Notes: generated from the letters alone by a model not told the origin. DNA of 47,477 nt from Planctomycetota bacterium (GCA_030836185.1 JAURQH010000097.1:1-47477), one strand, 5' to 3'. Shown: positions 28,071-36,541, counted from the stretch's first letter. Made by a program: numbers and translations.

Positions 28071-28098
28071 TTGACAGTGATTCTGACGGGGATAGAAT
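28071..28098 (+). promoter_or_regulatory. Sigma70-type promoter for mcsAB
   Basis: TTGACA at 28071-28076 and TAGAAT at 28093-28098 are separated by 16 bp, a near-consensus housekeeping promoter. Transcription would start near 28105, giving a leader of about 55 nt before mcsA at 28161. No complete CtsR heptad repeat is visible; only a single GGTCAAA half site at 28055-28061. Confidence 0.6.
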
Positions 28099-28160
28099 GA
28101 GCCCGGCTGATCTGTCATCATGACAATGAGTCTTCACTGCGGGTTCAATCGAGGAGTGTT

Positions 28161-28655
28161 ATGAAAAAGTGTCGTCGCTGTTCCAAGCCGGCAACGCTGC
28201 ATATTACGGAAATTCACGACAGTACCGTGCAGAAAATTCATCTCTGCGAGAACTGTGCCAGTGAATATCTGGAAACTTCCGCTCCGCCCGATGAGGATGA
28301 GATGGAAGCCTTGCTGGAAGAAGCCGGGCTCGGCGAACTGGAAGACGAGCAAGATGAGTTAACGTGTCCGAATTGTGGAATTACCTATCGTGAGTTCCGC
28401 AAACAGGGCCGTCTTGGTTGTCCTCACGATTACGTGGTTTTCAAAGAGCGATTAGTTCCACTTCTCGAAAATATTCACGAGAGCACTCATCACGCGGGAA
28501 AATTTCCCAAACGGGCTCCCGATGCCAGCCACAAACAGTATGAATTGATCAAGATGCGAAACGACTTACGGATTGCCGTTGAAAAGGAAGACTACGAAGC
28601 CGCCGCCCAATTGCGGGACGACATCAGGCAGTTAGAAGAGCGGCAATCCGAATAG
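28161..28655 (+). CDS. mcsA: McsA-like zinc-binding UvrB/UvrC-motif protein
   Basis: The 164-residue protein has McsA architecture: zinc-binding cysteine pairs C4/C7, C29/C32 and C69/C72 plus C87, an acidic linker (PPDEDEMEALLEEAGLGEL) and a C-terminal UVR motif (about 127-160, MRNDLRIAVEKEDYEAAAQL). In Firmicutes McsA activates the arginine kinase McsB, which marks proteins for ClpCP. The neighbour downstream is mcsB, 67 bp away, supporting the same role here. AGGAG 4 nt before the ATG sets the start. ctsR and clpC, which accompany this pair in Bacillus, are not present in the window. Confidence 0.92.
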   Translation: MKKCRRCSKPATLHITEIHDSTVQKIHLCENCASEYLETSAPPDEDEMEALLEEAGLGELEDEQDELTCPNCGITYREFRKQGRLGCPHDYVVFKERLVPLLENIHESTHHAGKFPKRAPDASHKQYELIKMRNDLRIAVEKEDYEAAAQLRDDIRQLEERQSE

Positions 28656-28722
28656 CTTCGCGATCAGATCACGAGACACTTACAAAACGACTTACTCAGA
28701 ATTTACGACGGGAACCTCCACG

Positions 28723-29775
28723 GTGGATATCGAGACGCTCATGCAAACCGGATGCGAATGGCTTCGCGGCACCGGTCCCGATGCGGAGATTGTCGTTTCG
28801 AGTCGCATCCGTCTGGCTCGTAACTTGGCTCAATTTCCATTCATCTCTCGTGCCGACGAACCGACACGCAATGATCTCGAAAAATTATTGTACGAGAAGT
28901 TACAGGATTTACCGGCGGGACCACGACTGAGTTATTTTGACGTCCGTAACTTGTCCGATCTTGATCGTCAATTTTTAATGGAGCGTCAACTGATCTCCAA
29001 GGAACTGGCCGATGGTGAGGGAGCACGTGGAGTGGCCGTCGATCAGGGACAGTCGGTCAGTGTGATGATCAATGAAGAGGATCATCTACGCATGCAAGTA
29101 GTTCGTAGTGGATTCTCTTTGGATGAGTGCTGGAAAGACATCGATCAACTCGACGATGCCATCGAAGAAGATGTCACGTATGCTTTCAGTGAAGACTTGG
29201 GGTATCTTACGGCATGTCCGACAAATGTGGGAACAGGCATTCGAGTCAGCGTGATGTTGCACTTGCCGGCACTCCATATGACCAAAGAGATTCAGAAAGT
29301 TTTGGGAGCACTCCAGAAAATCAGCTTGGCGGTGCGTGGGCTCTATGGTGAGGGAAGTTCTGCCTCGGGCCAATTTTTCCAGGTGTCGAACCAGATTACG
29401 CTCGGGCAAAGCGAGCAGCAGATCATCGATAAGTTGCACGAAGTGGTACCGAACATCATCAGCTACGAGCGCCGAGTCCGTGAAGCTCTACTCAAAGATA
29501 ATCGTGCCAAGCTGCATGATCAAATTTCCCGAGCGACCGGTATTCTTCAGAAAGCCCAAACGATTAGCTCCGAAGAAACGATGGATTTACTTTCCAGCGT
29601 TCGGCTCGGTGTGAGTCTCGGAATGCTCGATGACCTCGATCTCCTCTCGGTGAACGAACTCTTCATCCACACGCAACCTTCCCACTTGCAGAAAATTCGC
29701 GGAGAGTCGCTCGACTCGGGAGAACGCAACGCGGCTCGCGCGGCTTACCTGAGATTGCGACTTGCCGAAGCCTGA
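28723..29775 (+). CDS. mcsB: Protein arginine kinase McsB
   Basis: The 350-residue protein is an ATP:guanido phosphotransferase. SSRIRLARN (26-34) binds nucleotide, INEEDHLRMQ (about 116-125) carries the catalytic acidic residues, and C165-PTNVGTG (165-172) is the guanidino-binding cysteine signature. It phosphorylates arginine residues of proteins, tagging them for Clp degradation. The allosteric phosphoarginine site RDxxRA of Bacillus McsB reads R335-N-A-A-R339-A here, with aspartate changed to asparagine. The start is GTG at 28723. It follows mcsA by 67 bp and the two likely form an operon. Confidence 0.93.
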   Translation: MDIETLMQTGCEWLRGTGPDAEIVVSSRIRLARNLAQFPFISRADEPTRNDLEKLLYEKLQDLPAGPRLSYFDVRNLSDLDRQFLMERQLISKELADGEGARGVAVDQGQSVSVMINEEDHLRMQVVRSGFSLDECWKDIDQLDDAIEEDVTYAFSEDLGYLTACPTNVGTGIRVSVMLHLPALHMTKEIQKVLGALQKISLAVRGLYGEGSSASGQFFQVSNQITLGQSEQQIIDKLHEVVPNIISYERRVREALLKDNRAKLHDQISRATGILQKAQTISSEETMDLLSSVRLGVSLGMLDDLDLLSVNELFIHTQPSHLQKIRGESLDSGERNAARAAYLRLRLAEA

Positions 29776-29799
29776 CGCTGTGTCAATTTTTTTGGGGTG

Positions 29800-30597
29800 T
29801 CAGTTGTTGTCTGGCAGATCTGATTGAGCTCCGTCACCCATTTCATCCAGCGTCATGGTCGTTTTGACTTCGCTGGCTTTGACGAAAGTTGAGCGAGGTT
29901 CGGTGGAGGCTTTCTTCTCACGAACCTGAGTCACTTCCCACTTCACGAGTCCGAAGGGGACATCGGTATTCTTCCAAAGCATAGCACTATTGATGATTCG
30001 TAATTCTTTGCTTTCCAGCGTTTCTTTGCCGTTCAGTTTTTCGGCAGTTTGCACGCCACCGGCTTGTACATTCTCATCACCATCAGATGTGATTTCGCGG
30101 TAGTGCATCAGCAGTGTGAGCACGGGATAGACTTGCAAAGCACCAGCCGGGAGATTTTCCACTTCGCCTGCGCCCACTTTGCGATAACCGCGAACGATGG
30201 GAATATGATTGACGAACAGGTTCTTGTCGTCGAGGACTTTACCAACCACTCCCGATTCGGGAATCAGCACTTTGTAAATAACCTCTCCAACTGGGCCGGC
30301 AACAAGTTTTGTGTCTTCGATCTTCGCGTCAATCAATTTGAATTCGACCCACCGACACGGTGTGGAGGCTCCCTGAAAATCGGCATCAGCCGTGCCGACC
30401 GATTTAATGGTCAGTTGGCGTTTCCACGATGTGGCGATGTCTTCGTTCTTGGTTCCGGTTTGGACATCATTCAGAGTGTACATTCCCGAGTAAGTGGCAA
30501 ATTTGCCATCTTCGGGAAGCGACCAGATCAATCCCTGAGCCGAAACACTCAAACAGGAAAATGAACAGATCAGTCCAGCCACGATAATGCGAAACAT
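29800..30597 (-). CDS. Secreted protein of unknown function
   Basis: The 265-residue protein has a clear signal peptide (FRIIVAGLICSFSCLSVSA, cleavage before QGLIW). The mature region contains no motif I recognise. It has a pattern of alternating hydrophobic strands (PCRWVEFKLIDAKIED, GEVIYKVLIPE) and ends with a polar, acidic tail (MGDGAQSDLPDNN). I place the start at the ATG at 30597, which has GGAG about 8 nt upstream and leads straight into the signal peptide; the open frame to 30693 lacks support. It is tail-to-tail with mcsB (24 bp apart) and about 200 bp downstream of the esterase on the same strand. Confidence 0.75.
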   Translation of the reverse strand: MFRIIVAGLICSFSCLSVSAQGLIWSLPEDGKFATYSGMYTLNDVQTGTKNEDIATSWKRQLTIKSVGTADADFQGASTPCRWVEFKLIDAKIEDTKLVAGPVGEVIYKVLIPESGVVGKVLDDKNLFVNHIPIVRGYRKVGAGEVENLPAGALQVYPVLTLLMHYREITSDGDENVQAGGVQTAEKLNGKETLESKELRIINSAMLWKNTDVPFGLVKWEVTQVREKKASTEPRSTFVKASEVKTTMTLDEMGDGAQSDLPDNN

Positions 30598-30801
30598 GAG
30601 AGCAGCTCCCAACAATCGACGAAACTCAAGGAAGGGCGACAATTTGCGATACAATTCTGTGTCCAGTCTGCCACACTGACCCCTGAGTGACAAGCGATTT
30701 TCGACTCTCGTGCCGATGCTGTCTCACAAAGTTCGACGATTGCACCGCTTGCGATCACTTCTGGAACCGGTTGCACCGGTCATAACGGTTGTGGAGAGAG
30801 G

Positions 30802-31668
30802 TCATTTCGCCGGGACATCGCTCCACAGCCACCGCAGCGCATCGGGAAGAATAGCTCCGCCATGACGACCATTATGTCCCCCATCGCCGAACACAAACTT
30901 GTATTCATACTCAGAAAACTCCAGAGCAGATGCCATCCGTTGATTGGCGATGGGCCAGCTTCCGTGCAAATTGTCGAGATCGTTTTTTCCATCTTGCAGA
31001 AAAACTTTGAGTGGCTTCTTATCAATCTTACGAATCATCGAGGGATAGGCGTGTCCTCCACGAATGTTGGTAAAGCTGCCAACATAGCTGAGGACTTTGT
31101 GGAATTGATCGGGACGTTCCCACGCGACGGTGAACGCACAAATCCCTCCCGAACTGATGCCACAAGTGGCACGGTGATCGGGATTCTTGGAAATGTTGTA
31201 TTTGTCTTCAATCCCCGGCAGCAGCTCTTCCGATAGAAAACGCGAATATTGATCAGAGAGTGTATCGTACTCGAACGAACGATTCTTTCGAGGCTTGCCT
31301 CCTTTGACGGCGACAGGAATGACACCCGGATTTATGAAGACACCAATCGTCACCGGCATTTCTTTTTTGTGAATCAAATTGTCGAAGACGGTGGGAACGC
31401 GCGAGTGTCCTTTCAGATTCACGTAGCCGCCCCCATCCTGGAAGACCATCAGGCAAGCAGGTTTGCTGGCATCGTATTGTTGTGGCACGTAAACCCAATA
31501 ATCGCGAACGGTTCCCGGATAGACGGTTTTGCTGGTAAATTGTCCTTGCTCGACTTTGCCTTGAGGGACGCCGTCTTGAGGCATCGAGTCGGGGCCTAAT
31601 TTGTAATCATCGGCTGCAAACAGTGTGAGGGGAACCAGCAGGAAACAAGCAGTAATCAAAGAACGCAT
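30802..31668 (-). CDS. Secreted alpha/beta-hydrolase, putative esterase (esterase D / feruloyl-esterase type)
   Basis: The 288-residue protein has a signal peptide ([18 protein letters not shown]). [18 protein letters not shown] is the typical opening of PF00756-type esterases. The nucleophile elbow is GISSG at 170-174, with S172; an acid is probably in [15 protein letters not shown] and the histidine in [11 protein letters not shown] near the C-terminus. Such proteins cleave ester-linked acyl or feruloyl groups from polysaccharides, in keeping with the sulfatases in this window, but the substrate is unproven. GGGAG about 6 nt before the ATG supports the start. Confidence 0.87.
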   Translation of the reverse strand: MRSLITACFLLVPLTLFAADDYKLGPDSMPQDGVPQGKVEQGQFTSKTVYPGTVRDYWVYVPQQYDASKPACLMVFQDGGGYVNLKGHSRVPTVFDNLIHKKEMPVTIGVFINPGVIPVAVKGGKPRKNRSFEYDTLSDQYSRFLSEELLPGIEDKYNISKNPDHRATCGISSGGICAFTVAWERPDQFHKVLSYVGSFTNIRGGHAYPSMIRKIDKKPLKVFLQDGKNDLDNLHGSWPIANQRMASALEFSEYEYKFVFGDGGHNGRHGGAILPDALRWLWSDVPAK

Positions 31669-31852
31669 TTCAAACTCCCGAGTGATTGATATCTTTTCGA
31701 ACGATACTCGGAATACGATTCAGTTCTCAAGCAGATTTCTGGAGGAATTCAGAAGTCTATAGTTCTTTTGCGGAATTTGACGTGGAGTTGTTCTTTGAGA
31801 ATTTGATAATATCTTGGAAGAGTTTGAGTCAAATTGACGCCGAATAAGTCTG

Positions 31853-31873
31853 TAGGGCAGGGGCCTCCCTGCC
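31853..31873. repeat. Left REP of the RAYT unit
   Basis: Exact reverse complement of the right repeat over 21 bp. It begins TAGGGCAGGGGC and folds into a 7-bp stem with a 4-nt loop. Confidence 0.85.
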
Positions 31874-31880
31874 GAGAGTT

Positions 31881-32450
31881 TCATTCGGGTTCGCCACAGC
31901 TCTTTTCGATCATCGTGAAATCCCACTGAGGTGATTCACCACAAGCCCAATTTTCATCATAAACTTCCTGTCTCACCCAACGATGGAAGCTGGATGGTCC
32001 CCAATCCTGCGGACATTTCACATAGCCATGTTTTACGGGATTAAAATGAATGTAGTCGAAGTGTTTTTCAAAATCCTTCTCGTCTTCGAGGGTGTGCTCC
32101 CAGAATCTTGGTTGCCAATAACCCGCTCGACCTTCTCTTTGCTGTGCAACGGTGATGGTTGCTTCCTTGCCACGAACGCCTCGAAATCTGTTCGTGAAAC
32201 CTTTTTTGATGAGACTCCAGCGAGCTGAAAAACGATCATCGCCTTCAGGGAGAGTCCAAATAGCGTGCAAATGGTCTGGTAGAAGGACGATTGCATTAAT
32301 CTCGAACGGCCAATTTTGTTGGCATTCGCGGATCGCGTCTCCGAGAAGTTGCTGTGCGAGTGAATGCTGAAACAACGGACGCCGATTGTAGGTGACGACA
32401 GTAAAGAAAAATGTGCCACCGGGGATGTGGGCACGTTTGAATTTGGGCAT
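31881..32450 (-). CDS. REP-associated tyrosine transposase (RAYT, Y1/HUH family)
   Basis: The 189-residue protein belongs to the IS200/IS605-like Y1 transposases. It opens with RAHIPGGTFFFTVVTYNRRP, the usual RAYT start. The HUH motif is H60-L-H62 in LLPDHLHAIWTLPEGD. The catalytic tyrosine is Y133 in FDYIHFNPVKHGYV, and WQPRFWEHTL precedes it. All active-site residues are present, so it may be functional. RAYTs nick and join at REP hairpins, and the flanking repeats are plausible substrates. The start is the ATG at 32450. Length is normal, not truncated. Confidence 0.93.
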   Translation of the reverse strand: MPKFKRAHIPGGTFFFTVVTYNRRPLFQHSLAQQLLGDAIRECQQNWPFEINAIVLLPDHLHAIWTLPEGDDRFSARWSLIKKGFTNRFRGVRGKEATITVAQQREGRAGYWQPRFWEHTLEDEKDFEKHFDYIHFNPVKHGYVKCPQDWGPSSFHRWVRQEVYDENWACGESPQWDFTMIEKSCGEPE

Positions 32451-32512
32451 CCGAACATTGTAACTGTTCGTTCAAGGAGATGCCGTAGGAATTTGGCGTT
32501 GTCCCTGAATCC

Positions 32513-32794
32513 ATGGCAGGGAGGCCCCTGCCCTACTCCTATGGCCAACCTGTGATCTACCCAGAACCTTACACATTCATGAAAGTGGCTGGTCTCGATG
32601 TTGAGATTAAAGTGCCCGCCGGCACGTTCAAATGTGTCAAATATGAACAGTACATCAAAGAACCAGAAACTCTGGAAGTTGTGCAATATGTTTGTCCGGG
32701 TGTGGGTCTGATCAAGTCCGAACTCTACCAAGAAGAGAAATTGATTTCTGTCAGTCTGTTAAAGAAATACAAAATCGCAGCAGAGAACGAATAA
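32513..32794 (+). pseudogene. C-terminal remnant of a secreted-type protein next to the RAYT unit
   Basis: The 93-codon open frame starts inside the right REP; its first eight codons are REP sequence, so the ATG is unlikely to be the ancestral start. The body (FMKVAGLDVEIKVPAGTFKC, then YVCPGVGLIKSELY) resembles the C-terminal end of envelope proteins of the VPAGTF / PGVGLVK type. No N-terminal part is found upstream. It looks like the 3' remnant of a larger gene, truncated at or by the RAYT/REP unit. It could alternatively be translated from a later ATG at 32579 as a small protein. Confidence 0.55.
32515..32535. repeat. Right REP of the RAYT unit
   Basis: Exact reverse complement of 31853-31873. 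It overlaps the first codons of the downstream open frame at 32513. Confidence 0.85.
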
Positions 32795-32966
32795 TCGCCC
32801 TTTTTGGCAGATCTACGTCTCCATTGCGACCCTCTGTCGGGTTTCTATAATGGCGACTTCCCGCGAATTGCAGATTGGTTAATGTTCCCTCGCTGAACAT
32901 CCCCGCTGTACGCCGTGTCTTTGAAAACATGGTCGCGTTTTGAGTCGCAAACCAAGGTACTGTCAA

Positions 32967-34736
32967 TTGTTACGTTCACACAACTGCGGAGAACTCCGCA
33001 AATCCGATGTCGGCCAAGCCGTTCAACTTTGCGGTTGGGTCGATTCCTACCGCGATCATGGTGGCGTGGTTTTCATCGATTTACGCGACCGCTACGGAAA
33101 AACTCAAGTCGTCTTTCGACCGGAAGAGGGCTCGGAAGTTCATGTGGAAGGTCGTCAATTACGCAGCGAAGACGTGATTCAGGTCATGGGAGAAGTCGTC
33201 CCGCGGACCGATAAAGACATCAATCCCAAGATGGTGACCGGCGAAATTGATATTCGCGTTCAGGAGTTGAAAGTCTTCAGTAAGTCAAAAACGCCGCCGT
33301 TCGAACCGCGGACTCAAGACCTGCCGAACGAAGAACTCCGCTTGAAATATCGCTTTGTCGACCTTCGTCGTGAAGAACTACAGAAGGCAATGTTCTTACG
33401 TCACAAATTGACGAAGTTGGCGCGTGACTATTTTGACGAGCAGGGCTTCCTTGATATTGAAACCCCCATTTTGGGACGTAGCACGCCGGAAGGTGCTCGC
33501 GATTATTTGGTTCCCAGCCGTGTGCATGAGGGCGCGTTTTACGCGCTGCCTCAATCACCCCAATTGTTCAAGCAAATATTGATGGTCTCCGGCTACGACC
33601 GTTACGTGCAAATTGCCAAATGCTTTCGTGATGAAGACCTGCGTGCCGACCGTCAGCCGGAGTTCACTCAGATCGATGTCGAGATGTCGTTCGTTGAACA
33701 GGATGATGTCCTCTCGATGATCGAAGGGTTGTTGGCTCTCTGGACCAAAGAAGTTCGCGGCACCGAACTGCAACTTCCTTTACCTCGCTTGACCTATGCC
33801 GACGCGATGGAACGGTTCGGTACCGACAAACCCGACTTGCGATTCGACATGGAACTGATTGAGATCAGCGATCTCGTCACCGATTGTGAGTTTGGCGTCT
33901 TTAAGAACGTCGTGGGGTCGGGAGGCCGAGTCCGTGGTTTGAATGTCAAAGGAGTTGGCGACCGTTATTCACGTCGAGTCCTTGATAACGACATGAAGGG
34001 ATTGGTCGGAGAATATGGAGCCAAAGGGCTGGCTTACTTCAAAGTGGTCGGAGGCAAGTTAGAATCCTCCATTGCCAAGTTCTTCAACGATGAACAACAA
34101 CAGGCGATTATCGAGCGGATGCAAGGTGAAGATGGTGACTTATTGTTGTACGTCGCCGATCAACCTTCGGTCACATCTGCAGCATTAGCGGCTTTAAGAA
34201 ATCACTTGGGTCGCGATCTCGAACTCTACAACCCCGAAGATATGGCCATCGCCTGGGTGTTGGAGTTTCCGCTGGTGACTTGGAACGAAGACGAAAATCG
34301 CTGGAATGCCGAGCATCACATGTTCTGCAACCCGTTTGAAGAAGACACCGAGTACTTCGAGTCCGATCCGGGCAAGATTCGCGCCCGCTCTTATGACCTG
34401 GTATGTAATGGCTACGAAGGAGCCTCGGGAAGCATTCGTATTCACGATACCAAAATTCAACAACAGGTCTTCGATTTACTGGCGATCAGTCCCGAGGAAG
34501 CCGAAGAACGATTCGGCTTCCTGTTGGAAGCACTTCGTTACGGTGCCCCTCCTCACGGGGGTGTCGCTTTGGGTCTCGACCGCTGGGTGATGCTGTTTGC
34601 GATGTACGACAACATTCGCGACGTGATCGCGTTCCCGAAGACACAAAAAGCGAGCGACTTACTCAGTGGAGCGCCCGCCGAAGTCGATCCCAAACAACTC
34701 CGCGATCTGAACATCAAACTCGATGTGAAGAAGTGA
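32967..34736 (+). CDS. aspS: Aspartyl-tRNA synthetase
   Basis: The 589-residue bacterial-type class II synthetase charges tRNA-Asp. It has an OB-fold anticodon domain ([24 protein letters not shown]), motif 2 ([23 protein letters not shown], split here as [14 protein letters not shown] and TQIDVEMSF), a bacterial GAD insertion domain around 300-420, and motif 3 ([12 protein letters not shown]). The open frame starts at a TTG at 32940, but the TTG at 32967 yields [10 protein letters not shown], which matches the usual AspRS N-terminus (MLRTHTCGEL), so I use it. Whether it is discriminating or also charges tRNA-Asn cannot be decided here. Confidence 0.95.
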   Translation: MLRSHNCGELRKSDVGQAVQLCGWVDSYRDHGGVVFIDLRDRYGKTQVVFRPEEGSEVHVEGRQLRSEDVIQVMGEVVPRTDKDINPKMVTGEIDIRVQELKVFSKSKTPPFEPRTQDLPNEELRLKYRFVDLRREELQKAMFLRHKLTKLARDYFDEQGFLDIETPILGRSTPEGARDYLVPSRVHEGAFYALPQSPQLFKQILMVSGYDRYVQIAKCFRDEDLRADRQPEFTQIDVEMSFVEQDDVLSMIEGLLALWTKEVRGTELQLPLPRLTYADAMERFGTDKPDLRFDMELIEISDLVTDCEFGVFKNVVGSGGRVRGLNVKGVGDRYSRRVLDNDMKGLVGEYGAKGLAYFKVVGGKLESSIAKFFNDEQQQAIIERMQGEDGDLLLYVADQPSVTSAALAALRNHLGRDLELYNPEDMAIAWVLEFPLVTWNEDENRWNAEHHMFCNPFEEDTEYFESDPGKIRARSYDLVCNGYEGASGSIRIHDTKIQQQVFDLLAISPEEAEERFGFLLEALRYGAPPHGGVALGLDRWVMLFAMYDNIRDVIAFPKTQKASDLLSGAPAEVDPKQLRDLNIKLDVKK

Positions 34737-34987
34737 GATTTCGGTTTCTTAATTGTCTGGGAGTGGCCCGGTCAGTTTCAAATGAATGAACCATGTACGT
34801 CACCTGTTGCGCTCCCGTATGATGATTCATCTTGCTGCTTCGCAGCATGCCCTGTTCATGACGTGCCACCCAAAGTTGTCAGTCTCATTTTCTTATCCGT
34901 GACATCCGCGGTTCTTCTCATCTCCCCAGCGATCTGATGGCCGCGGCTACAATCCTTCAACCATCACACTCATACTTCTCTTTTTCC

Positions 34988-35082
34988 CTTTGCGTTGCTT
35001 TGCCTCTTGGCGACTTTGCGTCAAAAAACTTATCTTGCCAAGTGACTCTTACCAGAGTTAGCGTTTATCGATTTTGGATTTT
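34988..35082 (+). repeat. 95-bp direct repeat, copy 1
   Basis: It begins CTTTGCGTTGCTTTG and continues with GCGTCAAAAAACTTATC and GTTAGCGTTTATCG. It matches copy 2 at 92 of 95 positions, offset 303 bp. The first 40 bp belong to the dispersed TTTGCG family also seen at 8404-8428; the remaining 55 bp are shared only by these two copies. Confidence 0.85.
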
Positions 35083-35182
35083 GGAGTGCTTCGGCTTGGC
35101 GAAGCTTTCTTTCTCAATCCGCGTTGTGCGCCCTCTTGCTGACGGAATGAAAAGAAAGCGGTGCCAGGACGCCGCACTCCAT
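35081..35182. repeat. Imperfect inverted repeat with GGAGTGC arms
   Basis: A left arm (35081-35114, TTGGAGTGCTTCGGC then AAGCTTTCTTTC) faces a right arm (35149-35182, GAAAAGAAAGCGG then GCCGCACTCC) with about 34 nt between. The arms each also contain a small internal hairpin (GCTTCG/CGAAGC on the left). It looks like a REP-type element of another family. Confidence 0.55.
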
Positions 35183-35290
35183 AAGCCCAGCTACACTTTG
35201 TCTGCTCTTTATGGGCTTCCGATTCACGGAGCGATTCCGCCACACAACGCTATGAATTTCTCTACGTTCTTGCGAACGCAGCGACAACCT

Positions 35291-35385
35291 CTTTGCGTTT
35301 CTTTGCCTCTCGGCGGCTTTGCGTCAAAAAACTTATCTTGCCAAGTGACTCTTACCAGAGTTAGCGTTTATCGATTTTGGATTTT
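35291..35385 (+). repeat. 95-bp direct repeat, copy 2
   Basis: Same orientation as copy 1 with three substitutions, all in the first 35 bp. It carries the CTCGGCGGCTTTGCGTCA form that is closest to the element at 8404-8428. Confidence 0.85.
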
Positions 35386-35596
35386 TGATTTCCGATGTTG
35401 GAAGCCGTGAATCCAGAACGCTCGATCTTTGGCAATTTGAACGTCATTTGAAACCGGTAACTTGTTTACTAATGACGACCTCTGCAACGTGAAATCGGAG
35501 GCAATTTCGCGTGGCGTGGAAAATGCGCACTCACATCGAGGTCATTTTTCGCTCCTCACACGATATGACGCAAACCTCACTAGGCCAACGAGTTGC

Positions 35597-35697
35597 TCAA
35601 GATTCGGGAAGATTTGGAATCAAGATTTGGGAAGATTTGATTTCAAGATTCGGAAATGGCACCCCCCCAAATCATCGAATCTTCAAATCTTGAAATG
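35597..35697. repeat. 23-bp tandem repeat with an inverted copy
   Basis: Units starting TCAAGATT(C/T)GGGAAGATT occur at 35597-35619 and 35620-35642, with a partial third from 35643. An inverted unit (AATCTTCAAATCTTGA) lies at about 35675-35690 after a run of seven C. The array sits just beyond the 3' end of the orphan gene at 35729 and could form a transcript-terminating structure. Confidence 0.65.
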
Positions 35698-35728
35698 GGG
35701 ATTAAGTGTTTATGTCTGAGCGGCACAC

Positions 35729-36541
35729 TTAAAGCCTGGTGGTCATCAATCGACCTGACCGCTGATTCAGTTCTGACTGGCGTCCGAGATATTCCAGATA
35801 ATGGGAACCTCGCTGGCGACCCGATCGATCGGCTGTTAAGCGTATCTCGACTTGGGGATCGGTCAAGCTCTGGGAAAAGTCCTTTTCGATTTTGATCTCT
35901 TCCTTGTTGGGGAGGATGAATCGAGTGGTGATGACTTTGTACTCTTCACCATTTTCGGGAGAGGTTCGTTTGATTGTGGATCGCAGCAATCGATATCCGT
36001 CAATCGGATGAGATTCTGTGGTCACGATTTGAAAAGACTCCGGATCTTCGATCCCGAGCGTGTGTCGGGATCGTGACAGCAGTGTCGTAAAATTGAAGAT
36101 CACGATCTCAATTCCTCGCAGCAACGAGATTATGATGAGCCTTTCCCGATCATCGGCCACCTCTAATGCATTGCAGACCGCGGGGCGGTCGGGGAGCCAA
36201 ACAAGAGGCGTCTTATTCATCATCAGAGCTTCTTGGGCAGAAAACAGGTCTCGTTGACGGGCTTCCCAATATCGATTTCGGTTCAATTTTTGTCGTGTCT
36301 GAATAAATTCCCAAAATGGTCGCAGAAATCGCATTTCACGATCAATAACTGCCGGGTCATCGAATTGTTGAATGCTCGCAGTAGCAAGCGTCACACGCTT
36401 GCGAACGGTTAACATTAAAGATTTCAGTGATCCTTGGAATTTCAGTCCATCATCTGGTGACATCGGGAAATCAGTTCTTTCAGCGTGTTCTTTCATGCGC
36501 GTGTCAAGAATGATCATAAACTTACACAATTGACTCCTCAC
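35729..36541 (-). CDS. Hypothetical protein of unknown family
   Basis: The 270-residue protein has no signal peptide or membrane segment and I do not recognise it. It is rich in arginine and charged residues. Residues about 40-110 look helical (LKSLMLTVRKRVTLATAS to NRNRYWEARQRDLF), the middle contains a hydrophobic stretch (RLIIISLLRGIEIVIFNF) and the second half looks strand-rich (YKVITTRFILPNKEEIKIE). Start choice is uncertain: GTG at 36541, a TTG at 36529 that follows AGGAG by 4 nt, or ATG at 36517. It is flanked by repeat-rich DNA on both sides and has no operon partner. Confidence 0.6.
   Translation of the reverse strand: MRSQLCKFMIILDTRMKEHAERTDFPMSPDDGLKFQGSLKSLMLTVRKRVTLATASIQQFDDPAVIDREMRFLRPFWEFIQTRQKLNRNRYWEARQRDLFSAQEALMMNKTPLVWLPDRPAVCNALEVADDRERLIIISLLRGIEIVIFNFTTLLSRSRHTLGIEDPESFQIVTTESHPIDGYRLLRSTIKRTSPENGEEYKVITTRFILPNKEEIKIEKDFSQSLTDPQVEIRLTADRSGRQRGSHYLEYLGRQSELNQRSGRLMTTRL

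Larger units (their letters stand above)
31853..32535 (-). mobile_element. RAYT transposase unit bounded by inverted REP hairpins
   Basis: A 683-bp unit is bounded by perfect 21-bp inverted repeats at 31853-31873 and 32515-32535, each itself a hairpin (GGCAGGG, four bases, CCCTGCC). It contains one gene, a Y1-type transposase on the minus strand, whose stop is 7 bp inside the left repeat. The arrangement matches a REP-associated tyrosine transposase with its own REPs. A third, slightly different copy lies at 179-198. No target duplication is apparent at the ends, as expected for single-strand Y1 transposition. Confidence 0.8.
34737..35728. other. About 1 kb repeat-rich non-coding region
   Basis: No convincing gene is present between aspS and the orphan gene. 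The stretch holds two 95-bp direct repeats, an inverted repeat between them, and a 23-bp tandem repeat near its right end. A small hairpin with a TTC loop (TGCTGC/GCAGCA) lies at about 34833-34847. Short open frames here are made of repeat sequence and have no protein-like features. Confidence 0.7.

Noticed and set aside
28055-28098. CtsR operator upstream of mcsA
   Set aside because: Only one GGTCAAA half site is present; the second heptad needed for CtsR binding is missing.
29776-29799. Rho-independent terminator after mcsB
   Set aside because: A T7 run follows TGAC/GTCA, but the stem is only 4 bp and is too weak to call.
30678-30830. Short plus-strand open frame (ATG region near 30717) with an RRLHRLRSLLEP stretch
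   Set aside because: It resembles the N-terminal motif of some planctomycete surface proteins but is short and runs antisense into the esterase gene.
35462-35719. 85-codon plus-strand open frame
   Set aside because: Its second half is translated from the 23-bp tandem repeats and it shows no protein-like conservation or ribosome site.
34737-35728. CRISPR array or tRNA gene in the repeat-rich gap after aspS
   Set aside because: The repeats are too few and irregular for a CRISPR, have no uniform spacers or cas genes, and no tRNA cloverleaf or T-loop sequence was found.
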